64,000 nt of DNA, taken from positions 1-64,000 of the forward strand of contig JANFOE010002254.1 of NCBI GenBank assembly GCA_025667525.1, given 5' to 3'. Below the pieces are notes generated by a model that worked only from the letters and a program-made list of their open reading frames with translations, was not told where the DNA came from and ran no database searches. Origin of the DNA: Glebionis coronaria. Its lineage: Eukaryota > Streptophyta > Magnoliopsida > Asterales > Asteraceae. The translations under genes and the position numbers were made by a program. Shown here in pieces: positions 22,276 to 32,695 of the stretch (positions within the stretch are counted from its first letter, which is position 1; each line of letters opens with the position of its first letter).

Positions 22276-22568
22276 GAAAAGATAATAAAGTGGACAATGG
22301 AATTCCTTTCTTTCTTGTTTAGACTTGGTACATAAACTTTATAGTTACTAAGTAAAAATACAAAGTCCAAGAAGAACTCTGAACCAAGATATTTGCCAAA
22401 ACATGTCAACTAGGAATTATATTGTGTTCATTGTATTTGGATTATTGGGTACAACATTAACACTAACTTAAATGTAATTCAACAAATTACTACACTGTCT
22501 TTTGAAAAACATAAGTGGGACTTGACTTGTGTTTGTTGTATTGACATAACCATGTTTTGAGAATAACG
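22275..22568 (+). repeat. left part of duplicated gene block, copy A
   Basis: About 290 bases closely resemble 37586-37875: shared AGAAAAGATAATAAAGTG, AGACTTGGTACA, ACATGTCAACTAGGAATTAT and CAAATTACTACACTGTCTTT. In copy B this sequence lies directly upstream of the DUF761 genes. In copy A it is separated from them by the 8.5-kb Helitron and about 300 bases of extra sequence. Confidence 0.85.
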
Positions 22569-22875
22569 AGGCAGATGTTGAGGCGGCAGTTCAGCAGTGG
22601 TCACGAAACCTCTCAAGCTCCAATGCATAAACCTTTTGATGACTTTTTAAAAAAAAGTCTTTAATCCAATGCCAAAAAATCATGTCAAACGACTTTTTTA
22701 AATAATAAAAAGTTTTTGCATTGAAAATGCAGCCTTTTGACATTTTATTGTAGATTGTATGCCTACAAGTTAACTAACTAACCCCATCAAATGGGGACTA
22801 CTTTTCATAATAGTGACATCAAAGTTGTACACTTGTTACATATGTAATAACAATAACAAAATTACTCGCTATTAA
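22569..22875. other. copy-A-specific sequence before the Helitron
   Basis: About 300 bases with no counterpart in copy B, including long A/T runs and repeated GACTTTTTTAAA-like words. No gene or paired ends seen. Confidence 0.5.
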
Positions 22876-22965
22876 TCTACTAATAATATAGGGGAATCAC
22901 GATTTCATAGGAACATTGATTTCCCTCACATTCAGGTTAATCAAATATATTGCTTCCCCCTTCTC

Positions 22966-23060
22966 ACAGAACTATCCCTCTCACAACGCCTTCGTCCCCT
23001 CCATTAATGGTGATTTTGGCCCTTCATTTGGCCCTTTTGATTTGCCCCTTCAATACGAAT
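22966..23060 (+). pseudogene. exon-like fragment in Helitron (unassigned)
   Basis: After a possible acceptor (TTCTCACAG, about 22969) the frame reads NYPSHNAFVPSINGDFGPSF then GPFDLPLQYE before a stop. The residue mix and the splice-like start look more like a captured exon than random AT-rich DNA. I do not recognise the protein. Confidence 0.3.
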
Positions 23061-23989
23061 AAAAAAATGCATGTCCCTACTCTCATATTATTTGTCCTCG
23101 CATTCTCTGATTTTGATCCACGACAATGGTTTTTTTATCGATTTGACTTTGATCTAGATCTATATCTTTTGATGCAGCCGATCTATATCTATGCACCCTT
23201 CGATGCTGCAAATGTCTTTGTTGCCTCTATTTATAGTGAGTGATGTTGGTGATTTGCTTGGTGACGTTGGGTAGCTTGCATAGCTGGTTGTTAGATTGTA
23301 GTCATTTGTTGATAATCTTTGTGGACTGGATTGGTATTATCAAAACAGTTGCTTGAAAGCCCTAATCCTAGGGTTTGCTAGAAACCCTAATTTTTTATGG
23401 CGATTATTGTGTTGAGTCGTTTGGAATATTTCTGGTACTTTGTTGTATCCTTTTTTTATTGCAGTTAATTTGTTCTATCTTAATCATGGATGAATCTATC
23501 TGGTGTTGACTGTTTTGGAATTGGAAAGAGCAAGTCAATGCTGCGTTAGCTCAACATTTTGGTAATTCTTTCATTGTTGTTTGATAATTTGAGGTGTTTT
23601 TTGTTTTTAGGTATGTTTTGTTTTTACATAAAAATGTTATCTTCATCATTAAAGATTTGTCGTGCTAACGTTATGTGGGTATGGCTTTTATTCATAAAAA
23701 TATTGAACAAAAGAAGTTGTATGCCTCTTGTTTTGCGTCATTGTTATGATGTTTAATCATAAATGAGTTATGAATAAAGTTGTTGTTCATATCCAGTGAC
23801 CGATTTTGCATTATTAGATGAAAAGATGCAGGATATACAATACATAAAGTGTTAAATAAACCAAGTTTTTAACCCTTTGTTAAGTTTATAATTTGCAATT
23901 ATTAACTGTCTAATCTTTGTTGATACAAGAGCTTGGCTCGAGGTTCAAACAAAGTCTTCCCAGTTTCGCCCGGGCGACCTTTTAATGAT

Positions 23990-25700
23990 GTGTTGGTTTT
24001 TGGCTTCCACTCAATCATAAGAGGTACACTTTTTGTGATTCTCCTTTGTTAGTGGAGTTATAATGTGGGGTTGTCATGAGTGTAACTGGGCGCGGTTAAA
24101 CAAGATAACCCCGATCTTGACGGGGAGACCTTTCAGAGTTGTACCCATGTTGGGTTATAACTATTTTTTACCAAATGACACCTTATCTGAGCCTATATTC
24201 ACCCATTACTTTTCATGCTCAAATCAACGTGGCCAAATACTTATTGGACTCCCAGCCAGGGCAGGTTATTTTATTTACAGCCATGTGTTGCAATAAAAGG
24301 CCGGTAAAAACAATGGGCCACTGACATCCTTATAATGGAATGTTTATGGAGCACCAAGCTTAATAAAGGGTTAAAATCCGTGTTTACTAGGAAAAATGCC
24401 TACCCACATTCCTAATATTATATTATGTCACAAAATATGATGCTATGATACTGTTTGTAGGACCAATTAGTTTGCTTATTTTATGTGGGTCGTTGATCAA
24501 ATCTAATAAGATTTCAGTGTTTGTTGAAATTTGTCCCCCCTCCCATTGATCTGCTTCTATTTGGTGTGTTGTCTGTTTTTTAACCAACCATCATTACCCG
24601 CAGCTTGCATTCGCTTGATTAACAAGGAATATGAAGATGTTGGCTGATACTTGCCTTGGTGTCTTCCATGTGCTAAAAGATTGTAGTTGTTGTTCACACT
24701 TGGTTGTACCTATGATAATCTCTGTGAGACACGAGTAATTGTATGTTGCTATAGTTATATCGGGCTATGATGAGGTTAAACGAGCGCGGGTAAATATAAC
24801 ACAACTCGGATCTTGGCGGGGCGACCTTTGAAGGTTGCAGCCATGCCAGGTTATGACTGTTTTTCCCAAATAGCGTCTGACCTAAGCCTATGATATACCT
24901 CGAAAAAATACGGGAATCTTTTGAGATTGCATTTACATTGAGTGTGAATATGATACCGTTCCTCTGTATCCGAGATTTGACCTTTTTATCTGACCTTATG
25001 AGAGGGTTGTTAGGCGTGTAGGAGTGTATTACGTTTGCTTACCCCTCTGAATATGATGTTATGGTATTGTTCATAGGCAATGGTGCGTTTCCTTATTTTC
25101 TAAGGGCCGTTGAAATTGGTCTCCACCCATTGATTTGCTTCTATTTGGTGTGTTATCTGTTTATTTTTACCAGCCATCGTTACGCTCAATTTGCATTTGC
25201 TTGATTAACAAGAAATAGGAAGATGCAGGCTGATATTTGCCTTGGCGTCTTCCGTGTGCTTAAAGAGTCCATTTGTAGTTCACATTTGGTTGATTAACTA
25301 TGATAATCTATGTGACACGTTGGGATGAGTAACTGTATGCTTCTATATTGTGTGACAGATGTAAGAGATCCCCTTTGTTTATCGCTTTTGTTTATTCATA
25401 ATGTGGAGGGGTTTCACTGTTTAGAGGGGAGCGTGATTACCTCTATTATTAACAATATAATGTCGGGCTGTTATGAGTTTAAGCGGGCGCGGGTAAAGAT
25501 AACACAACCCGGGTCTTGGTAGGGCAACCTTTGAAGGTTGCAGCCATGCCAGGTTATGACTGTTTTCCCAAATAGCGTCTTATCTGAGCCTATGCTATAC
25601 CCCGGAAAAATAAGAAACAAAAGTCAATAACAAAAGCCGATTTGCGGGGTGACCTTTCGATGTTGCATTTACATTGAATGTGATTACGATACCCATAGGT
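23990..25700 (+). repeat. imperfect tandem repeat, about 0.6-0.7 kb period, two to three copies
   Basis: Long stretches recur: CTTCTATTTGGTGTGTT at 24552 and 25137 (about 585 bases apart), TTGATTAACAAG soon after each, and GACCTTTGAAGGTTGCAGCC near 24821 and 25529, with a more diverged copy near 24120. The last spacing is about 700 because copy 3 contains an extra segment. The repeats appear noncoding and intron-like. Confidence 0.8.
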
Positions 25701-26832
25701 TAGAACTATAGCATTTTAGTTTGATTTTTTTTGTTAATAATGTTATGATGATATTCAGTTATTGATTTAAGGTGTTCTGTGTTAGGGACTCAGGTTGTTT
25801 CACTAACTGTTGATAATCGCGGTGATATTAGGATGTTTAAAAATGTCAAACCACTATGTTCAGGTAATTATTCTCATATATTATGTTTTATCAAAACGCA
25901 ATTATGTATTCTTTGCATTTTTAAATTTTTTGGGCCGAAATTTGGTTTCCATAAAATTTTTCCAAGGAGTTATCGGGTCCACACGCAAAGCTTGCAGTTA
26001 CATAGATTTTTTTTATATCCTTATTTGTTTTTCATACTAATAAAGGGTGTTTGCAAATTGGGATTGCTTTTTGTTATTAAAAATAAATGAATAACACTCC
26101 TTATTATTATTAAACTTAGTTTTAAGTAAACAAGTTGTTTGGAGTGTTTCGTTACGTTTAAACTATATGGAAGCCCAAACACCCTCTAGATAGAAAAACA
26201 AGTGATATAACCTCGTTATATTGGAAACTTTTATAATAATCTCTATTAGAAGGTGTTTGAGGTTCTGCATATCTACTTAGTTATAAACAGGTAAATATGC
26301 ATTTTGGCATGTTTCGATCATCCAACTACTTATGTTGATATGTTTTTTTAGAATAAGAGTTGCCAAACACCCCTTAAGGTTTATCAAATATTTTGAAGTC
26401 AAAGATTGATAGATTTGACCTTATAGTCAACGTTCCTGCTGTTTTAAATCTTAAAGAATATGAGCACATATTAACGTTTATATGGAACTTTTCATATGCT
26501 AATATTTCGAAGTAAACTAGCACTTAACCATAAGAAAGTATGAATTAAGTTAAAGTAGCACTTGCCAAACATCCATTCAAATATTAAAGTTTTTAAAGTC
26601 AAAATTTGACCTTTTTTTACCTTGAACTCAATATTACAATCCTTTTCATTTTAACAGCAAAATGGTTTGATACTGAATCTGTTTTTATATCATTGCACAG
26701 TTCGATTATGTTTTGTAATAGTTGTATAAACATACTTATTTGATTAGATAGATATCATCATTGCATTAATGTTTCTGCTGACTTGATTCATCATTTATAG
26801 GTGTAGAACATACCCCTTACTTTTGAGTGCAG

Positions 26833-27028
26833 GAACATCACTATTTTGGCTCATTCGCTTATCTTTTCGTAGAGGAAACACGCTTCGAGGTGGATTCTTC
26901 AATGGATCTCATCCATTTGCTGATATTTTATCTATTAACGAGTCCAAAGGTGGTCAAAATATGCTCTATGCTGGTACTGCTGGCCGCCGTATCACCAAAG
27001 ACAAGGAAAATACTGTTTCAAATTTCTG
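26833..27028 (+). pseudogene. captured exon of a SEN1-like helicase gene, frameshifted
   Basis: The segment lies between an acceptor (GTGCAG) and a donor (CTG/GTATAT). It first reads EHHYFGSFAYLFVEETRFEV DSSMDLIH, then after a one-base shift PFADILSINESKGGQNMLYA GTAGRR. The pattern (FxxPLVEET...D..SSM, then PFA.I.S....) matches the N-terminal part of plant SEN1/TPR-ankyrin-type superfamily 1 helicases (MAGATAMA3 and relatives), where this segment precedes the ATPase core. The shift and missing helicase motifs make it a dead fragment. Assignment is from memory of the family. Confidence 0.5.
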
Positions 27029-27124
27029 GTATATCTTTTATAATATTTTGATAATATTCTGCGTCAATCTTGCTGAGTTTATTATGTGATTTTGATCGGT
27101 GGTTTTGAATGATTTTGTATGTCA

Positions 27125-27293
27125 GTGTTATAAGAACACGGTTGAATACTATTTGTCTCATTTCTTGGCTCACGAGGGTAAGGCCGCATGCAGGCGATAC
27201 TTATTGATATTGTGGGCTCATCGAGATGGAAAGGAGCTGATGTTCAGAATCACTGCTCATTCGTGGAACCATTACAAAACTAAATCCGGGTGA
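27125..27293 (+). pseudogene. exon-like fragment in Helitron (unassigned)
   Basis: After TATGTCAG the frame reads CYKNTVEYYLSHFLAHEGKA then ACRRYLLILWAHRDGKELMF, ending at CCGGGTGAGTTT, a good splice donor. This has normal protein composition. I do not recognise the family. It lies 3' of the SEN1-like exon in the same direction and may come from the same or another captured gene. Confidence 0.35.
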
Positions 27294-27390
27294 GTTTACT
27301 ATATCCTAAAACTCATAATACCTTATTGTTCACGTAATTTTAGCTCAGCTTATTCATAGAATGATCAAGTGTGTAGGGTACATCTGCAGC

Positions 27391-27526
27391 AATTCAAAAA
27401 CCAGAAGAATACAATGACGAAAAGAGCACTACGACAACTAGCACCAAACAGAGTGAAGGTCATCATACTGGTGATGCGAGGCTTTCTTTTAGTGATGCGG
27501 AGCTAAGTGCTCTCTTTTGCAAGTGA
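27391..27526 (+). pseudogene. terminal exon-like fragment in Helitron (unassigned)
   Basis: Following CATCTGCAG, the frame reads AIQKPEEYNDEKSTTTTSTK then GDARLSFSDAELSALFCK and a TGA stop. It is hydrophilic and looks like the C-terminal tail of a protein, ending just before the CACTA insertion. Source unknown. Confidence 0.35.
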
Positions 27527-28208
27527 AAACAGTGCCTGCATTTATCTTACACTACTACACAAATGGACATAGAGCCCCCTTAATAGAGCCCATTTGTTGT
27601 GAAAAACGGGCTATAAAAAAGTCTGTCCTTTTTGAAAGGGTATAGAGCCATATTTTCTAATAAAAAACGGGGCTTTATTTGAAAAACTCTTAAAGCCATG
27701 TTTCTTTTTACAACACCGGGCTCTATCCCCAACTCAGTTTCACTTAAAATTTTACAAAAGTTGGGCGGGGAATGAAAAAGTTAAACAAAACAGGCAGTGA
27801 AGCCAAAGTTTCATTATCAAAACAAAAGCCAAAACTTTCCCCCAAATCCCATTTACTTTCACAAACCCTAACCCTCTCTAACATCCACTTCACAACCGCT
27901 TGACAACCAAGCCAACTTCCCCCCCAATCGGATTATCAGGTATCATTTCTACAATTCATATCGTTGTTCAATTAAACTTTCTAATATCTCAAAATTTTTA
28001 TTGTTACATTTGAATCTCAAATAAGATTTGTTTGTTTATACCTTTTTTTATGTTGAATTATTGTTTTTCTTGCAATTTTTTGTTCAGTTTATAGTTTTTT
28101 GTTCAAATTTATTGTCTATATTTATTGTTGCTTTTTAATTGGGGTTTGAGACCTAATTTTTCTATCATAAATTGGGGGTTTAATGTGTGCTATCTGCTCT
28201 GATAAGGA

Positions 28209-28445
28209 GGTGTTTGTTTCGGTTTATACAGCCCGCATACGGCTTATTTGATTTTGGGCTTATGTTTCATAAGCTCACTTTTTGTGGCTTATTTTGAATC
28301 TTTTCGCCTTATATAAGTTCATTATGTCATAACAAACTTATGTAATCCGAGAAGTTTGAAAATAAGCCACAAAAAGTGGGTCTATGACACATACGCCCAA
28401 AACTAAATAAATCGTAAGCAGGAAATTTACGCCGAAACAAGCACC
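28209..28445. mobile_element. fold-back MITE (237 bp)
   Basis: The two halves are inverted copies over about 90 bases, starting GGTGTTTGTTTCGG and ending CCGAAACAAGCACC. Both contain CACTTTTTGTGGCTTATTTT near the middle. RNA or single-stranded DNA would form a long hairpin. No clear TSD was found, so the superfamily is unassigned. It lies inside the CACTA element, which lies inside the Helitron. Confidence 0.8.
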
Positions 28446-29361
28446 CACTTAATAGGCTGTCATAACTGGATTGCTCATCAAGGTTTATTACTCTGCTGGT
28501 GGAACCAAGTATAATCAAATGCTAATATGTAATTATTAACTTTAGTTTGTGTGTATGCCTAATAAGTTGTGGTCACATATTTGACAACGCAAAGTTAAAT
28601 AACCAATTTTATTGAATTTAGATGAACAGAGAGGATGCTGAATGCATTTCATATTTATTGATGCAAGCTTATGTCACTAACAATGTAATATGTTACAATA
28701 ATAGGGGGTTACGAGGCCCACTCATTACCATGTATTGTATAATGAGATTGGGTTCTCATCTAATCATCTACATATGAGCTTGTACACAATCTTTCATATG
28801 TGTAAGTGTATGCTTTCTATTTTACCAAATCCCTATATCAGTAAGACTTTGTAGTATTTTTTGTCATCTAAATTTGTGTTTTTCAACTTTGAACTATTGC
28901 CGGTATTTGAGAAGCACCACTTCCATTTTTGTTGGTAAGTTCTATAATACCTTTCTCATATATAATGTGACATTTGTTTGTGCTTGATGGATGATCTAAT
29001 ATTCAGTCAACTATGTCGTTAAACCTGTAGTGTCAATGAAATAGAATTTGTATAAATTGTCAACCTTTTGCATGGAATATGATAAATTAAGCTATGAAGA
29101 TATATATAACTGAGTACAGCCTAATCATACATAAGCTCTACTGTAAAATCCCTTATTTGTAAATGCGACTACCAAACATTTTAGTTTTATCACACAAAAT
29201 CGTAGGGGGTGAAGTATGGGATTAGGACTTTTCAAGGCACTTATTATTATTATAAATAAAACAATATAAGATGTATAAGCATTCAAGTACACTTCCCATT
29301 ACTTTCAACCTATTCGGCTCGTTTCACTTTGAATTTTTAATTAAATTTTATGTATATGCAG

Positions 29362-29503
29362 AGTGGTGTGAACTGTATTGCAGTAGAAGGATCCATGAGC
29401 ATGTCTGCTAGAGAAGCTGCACTTTCGACATTTACAAATGACGATGAGTGTAGAATCTTTCTAATGAGCTTGAAAGCTGAAGGTGTTGCTTTAAATCTCA
29501 CAT
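29362..29503 (+). pseudogene. captured RAD16-like helicase exon (motif V region)
   Basis: Between acceptor ATATGCAG and donor ACAT/GTAAGA the frame reads SGVNCIAVEGSMSMSAREAA, FTNDDECRIFLMSLKAEG and VALNLT. This is the C-terminal helicase lobe of SNF2-family RAD16-like proteins, which act in nucleotide-excision repair (GSMS...R, F..D....IFLMSLKAGG.ALNLT). One conserved glycine is Glu (KAEG for KAGG). Its adjoining exon follows at 29602. Captured by the CACTA element and unlikely to make a working protein. Confidence 0.85.
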
Positions 29504-29601
29504 GTAAGACCACTTAAAATCATTATTCATAACAAAATCATTTACCAGTTATAAAGAATATTCTGAAATGTTATTCATATTACTCGAATCATAATCCTTA
29601 G

Positions 29602-29690
29602 GCATTCTTGATGGATCCTTGGTGGAATCCTACTGTGGAGCAGCAAGCTCAAAACATAATCCATTGAATTGGTCAATACAAACCAATCAG
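29602..29690 (+). pseudogene. captured RAD16-like helicase exon (motif VI region), with stop
   Basis: After the acceptor ATCCTTAG the frame reads AFLMDPWWNPTVEQQAQNII H, a TGA stop, then IGQYKPIR before a possible donor. In functional SNF2 helicases this is DPWWNP..E.QA.DR.HRIGQ. The stop replaces the arginine before IGQ (CGA to TGA), and D-R is N-I. The two changed positions lie in the ATP-coordinating motif VI, so the captured copy is disabled. Confidence 0.85.
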
Positions 29691-30061
29691 GTTGGCACTT
29701 TTGTCCTGGTCATTTTTTGTGTCAGTTGCAACAACTACAAAGGTGTATTCTTACTTTGCATAAACTTGCTAAGGAAGTGTTCTGGTTTGTGCTTAGGGAT
29801 GTGGCAGTGTATTTGCTCCGTGTAATTTAGGTTCACGCTATTTAGAGAAAACCATCAATGGGTGAACAGGACGAGATCCTTCTTGGCAGGTATATGTTTC
29901 ACCTACATAATCCTGGTTTTTTCTTCCATAAATTGTTGATGTGTCATTTCTAATATGCTGGTACTTTCTCAAGAACACCTTAAACAAAATGATCAATCAT
30001 TTGTATTCAGGTTACATGTAATGCATGAATTTCTTTTCGATTTATTTATACTCAGGTTACA

Positions 30062-30142
30062 GGTAGTCAAAAACACATCGGGAATGCAATTTTGTCACTT
30101 CGTCGTTATCAACAATATGATAGCTCCGACTCTTTATCAAGG
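30062..30142 (+). pseudogene. exon-like fragment in CACTA (unassigned)
   Basis: After CTCAG the frame reads VTGSQKHIGNAILSLRRYQQ then YDSSDSLSR, followed by GTAAACTG, a fair donor. It is protein-like and lies between the RAD16-like and UPF1 fragments in the same orientation. I do not recognise the source. Confidence 0.35.
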
Positions 30143-30358
30143 TAAACTGTAATATCTTGCGCATCTGTGACATTTGATCTTTTTTTATATATTCACTCGT
30201 AATATGCCATAATCGTCCCATGTTCTTTTATGTTCTGGTTTGCGCAACTCTTTTCTTTTGGAAATCAAATGTTTCTTCTAGTAACATAATGATTGGTAAG
30301 AAATATACAGCTTCATATGTATTCTTATGTTTATGACTTTTTCGTGAATTTATTGCAG

Positions 30359-30472
30359 ATGGGACAAGAAGAAATCAGTGCTAGTGGAACATCCTATCTT
30401 AATAGGACAGAGGCTGCAAACGTTGAAAAACTGGTGACCACTTTCTTAAGGAGCAGTGTAGTTCCAAGTCAG
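30359..30472 (+). pseudogene. captured UPF1 (nonsense-mediated decay helicase) exon
   Basis: This 38-codon exon lies between TATTGCAG and AGTCAG/GTATAT. It reads [20 protein letters not shown] then [18 protein letters not shown] with no stop. It is a near-exact match to the remembered segment of plant UPF1 helicase (regulator of nonsense transcripts 1) in the second RecA-like lobe, just before the IGVITPYEGQ motif. The exon is intact with good splice sites, but the neighbouring UPF1 exons are absent. It could be spliced into chimeric transcripts. Confidence 0.88.
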
Positions 30473-30680
30473 GTATATACATTTCTCCATATACTTCTTT
30501 GACGTGCTGACATTCTCAAGATATATTGATTAGAGTAAATGTTACACGATAAAAAAATAACGGTCATGCAAAACGGTTATGGCCTAATGAAATATATATA
30601 CTGATCAATTAATAATCAGTTGTAAGTAATGTATAGTAAGCTGTAAACATTTTCTTTACCTTGGGACTATCTTATAACAG

Positions 30681-30850
30681 GATCAGAATACTTTCTTTCA
30701 AGCTTACTCAGAGTCTTTCATGAAACTTCCTGAGCTCGGTACAGTCTCAAAACTCTTGTATCAATATGAATTTATAAATAAACTTGCGAATTTCTGTGAT
30801 TCTGTTTTGCAGGTGGGTTGATGTTGTTTAAATCATGGAAGCAAATTGAG
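30681..30850 (+). pseudogene. exon-like fragments after the UPF1 exon (unassigned)
   Basis: After TTATAACAG the frame reads DQNTFFQAYSESFMKLPELG to a possible donor (CTCG/GTACAG). A second piece after TTTTGCAG (30813) adds GGLMLFKSWKQIEW and a TGA stop. If spliced this would end the chimeric reading frame started by the captured exons. Source not recognised. Confidence 0.35.
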
Positions 30851-31324
30851 TGGTGACTTATCTTCGTCTTGTATCAAGATGGGTCGTTGTTTGAAGGCGA
30901 ACTTAAGATATAATGAGGATGAATTTGATAGCTAGGATCTTTTGTAATATATGAATAATGAATGATGATATTGAGTTTTTATTGCTCATCAAATATTATT
31001 GGATGGTTGAATTTTTTTTAAAAAGTACTTTTTTTTAAAAAAAATTTCTTTACATAGAACCATGTTTGGTAAGAGAAAACAGGGCTCAATAAGAGGGAAT
31101 AGACCCGTTTTGCAGACAGGGCTCTATTTGGGTTTTGAATAGAGTCCCTCCTCCTTTAATTCCCCATGTAAAAAGGGGCTCTATGGTACTTTTGAACAGG
31201 GCTCTATGGCTATTTTTATAGTAGTGTTATTAGCAAACGGCGAAAAAAACCTTACAACCCGAAACACCGCAGCGAAGCGCGGGATCCCGGTTTCGATGTC
31301 AAACTCTAAAACCCTCCCTAGAAC

Positions 31325-31363
31325 GCCCGCCCTCCGCCTAAGGAGCGCGGGCACAAATCCTAG
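31325..31363 (+). terminator. Helitron 3' hairpin and CTAG end
   Basis: GCCCGC (31325-31330) pairs with GCGGGC (31347-31352) and CTCC with GGAG, leaving the six-base loop GCCTAA. Eleven bases later the element ends in CTAG. This is the Helitron 3' replication-termination signature. Confidence 0.85.
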
Positions 31364-31959
31364 TTGAAATTATAGACAACTAGTGTTGAGAAGGATATAT
31401 CTTACTTGATGATTTCGTCATACCTTACTTACCTAAGTACTGTAACAAGTTAAGAAGGATACATAAATGGTTTCAAATGCAAGACTTTAAACACTCGATA
31501 ATATCGCCTTACCTTACTTACATTAGTCTTGTTTATAAAAATGTGTTCGGCCGTCCGGGTGAATCTATCTGTAAACCGATAACAATGTTGGTTTTTACTC
31601 TTATCCAAATCATAAAGCTGGTTGCTAGGCTTTTTTTATCCAAGGAGAATGTTAAAGAAGTCATCGAATATATCACAGCAGCACGGCGATAAAGAACATG
31701 TTTCCCTTATATGAATCAAAGTAAACAAGAATAATCTAATCTCACATGACCATAATAATCTTATCCAATCCTAATTCTGCCATCAATAATTGCCAATGTA
31801 ACCCAAAATTAGTTTATGAGAGTAATAAAAAGAGAAACAAAAGCAGTAGACAAAAGTTCAGATATATATTTTAAAATTGACAACATTTGAATAATGAAAC
31901 AACCACCAAGTCATGTTAAACTTAACATTAAAGCACAACCAACGTGTATGATTCTTCCC

Positions 31960-31968
31960 TTTATATAC
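31960..31968 (+). promoter_or_regulatory. TATA box of DUF761 gene 1, copy A
   Basis: TTTATATACCC about 125 bases before the ATG at 32090. The same TTCCCTTTATATACCCTT block lies at the same distance before the copy B gene, so it has been conserved. Confidence 0.7.
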
Positions 31969-32089
31969 CCTTGTAGCACACACCCCATTTCATCAACAAT
32001 TTCAATTCAATATAGCATAACACCTTACTCTAAACCATCAAGAACTTATTAGTGACAAACATAGCTTACCACACAAAAAACGCCAAACA

Positions 32090-32695
32090 ATGGGACAAAA
32101 TCAATCGGTTCTTGCCAAGAAATTTTGGAGCATGGTCCGTGTGGCTTACTTCATGTTACGCAAAGGCATATCAAAGCGAAAGCTATTGCTAGACCTCAAC
32201 ATGATGGTTAAGCGTGGAAAGATCGCCGGTAAGGCCATAAATCTGATGTTCTTCCACAATCATAAGTTCACCACAAAGCACCCCTCAAGAGACGACTCCA
32301 ACCATCTCTCATTCCCTTCTCCACCACGCAGCGAATACAAGCTCAGCTGCACCAATAGCCCCGCCACATGTAACAACACATTTTCTTTATTTTGTGCTGA
32401 CCAAAAACATAACTCTGACGACAAAAAGGCTGAAGATCTTGACATAATGGCTATCAACGCCGTGCTTATGAAAGCTATGTCATTGATTCATAGCGAGAAT
32501 GCATCACCCGCCCTTCAAGGATTTGGGAGGAGTCCCATGGTTAGGCAACTGAGAGTCACTGACTCTCCATTTCCATTGAGTAGCGTGGATGATGAGAACA
32601 GTCACGTTGTGGACGAGGCGGCTGAGAAGTTTATAAATCGGTTTTACAATGATTTACGGAGGCAGAATCATATGGCGTCGTTTGATTCATATTAA
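32090..32695 (+). CDS. DUF761 protein (ACRE146-like), gene 1 of copy A
   Basis: Intronless, 201 residues. The basic N-terminus (AKKFWSMVRVAYFMLRKGIS then KRKLLLDLNMMVKRGKIAGK) is followed by a His/Ser-rich linker, then SPMVRQLRVTDSPFPLSSVD and the terminal DUF761 motif VDEAAEKFINRFYNDLRRQ. This layout is that of plant proteins annotated as Avr9/Cf-9 rapidly elicited protein 146 or DUF761 proteins. Their biochemistry is unknown, though relatives respond to elicitors. The start is the first ATG after the TATA box and matches the copy B gene. Relative to that gene it has one codon fewer after AGKA and about 15 extra residues (SLFCADQKHNSDDKK region). The frame is intact and probably functional. 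Confidence 0.9.
   Translation: MGQNQSVLAKKFWSMVRVAYFMLRKGISKRKLLLDLNMMVKRGKIAGKAINLMFFHNHKFTTKHPSRDDSNHLSFPSPPRSEYKLSCTNSPATCNNTFSLFCADQKHNSDDKKAEDLDIMAINAVLMKAMSLIHSENASPALQGFGRSPMVRQLRVTDSPFPLSSVDDENSHVVDEAAEKFINRFYNDLRRQNHMASFDSY

Larger units (their letters stand above)
27550..31226 (+). mobile_element. non-autonomous CACTA (En/Spm) element carrying host gene fragments
   Basis: Left end CACTACTACACAAATGGACA; the reverse-complemented right end reads CACTACTATAAAAATAGCCA. Both run into CATAGAGCCC, giving terminal repeats of about 28 bp with few mismatches. TTA flanks both sides (27547-27549, 31227-31229), the 3-bp TSD of CACTA elements. Subterminal GGGCTCTAT/ATAGAGCCC motifs occur repeatedly at both ends, as in the superfamily. 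No transposase is present. Instead the 3.7-kb interior carries spliceable fragments of a RAD16-like gene and of UPF1, all in one orientation, plus a fold-back MITE. Confidence 0.92.
22876..31363 (+). mobile_element. non-autonomous Helitron (8.5 kb) with captured exons and a nested CACTA
   Basis: Helitrons start with TC, end with CTAG-like CTRR after a short hairpin, and insert between A and T without target duplication. Here A (22875) precedes TCTACTAATAATATAGGGG. The 3' end has a GC-rich hairpin (31325-31352), then ACAAATC and CTAG (31360-31363), followed by T. The element separates two parts of a host block that are adjacent in the second copy, supporting insertion. No Rep/helicase gene is present, so it is non-autonomous. 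It holds exon-like pieces of host genes, a tandem repeat and a 3.7-kb CACTA insertion (about 4.8 kb without it). Confidence 0.85.

Noticed and set aside
27125..27526. Continuation of the SEN1-like gene
   Set aside because: The two exon-like pieces look real but do not match remembered SEN1 sequence, so they are listed as unassigned.
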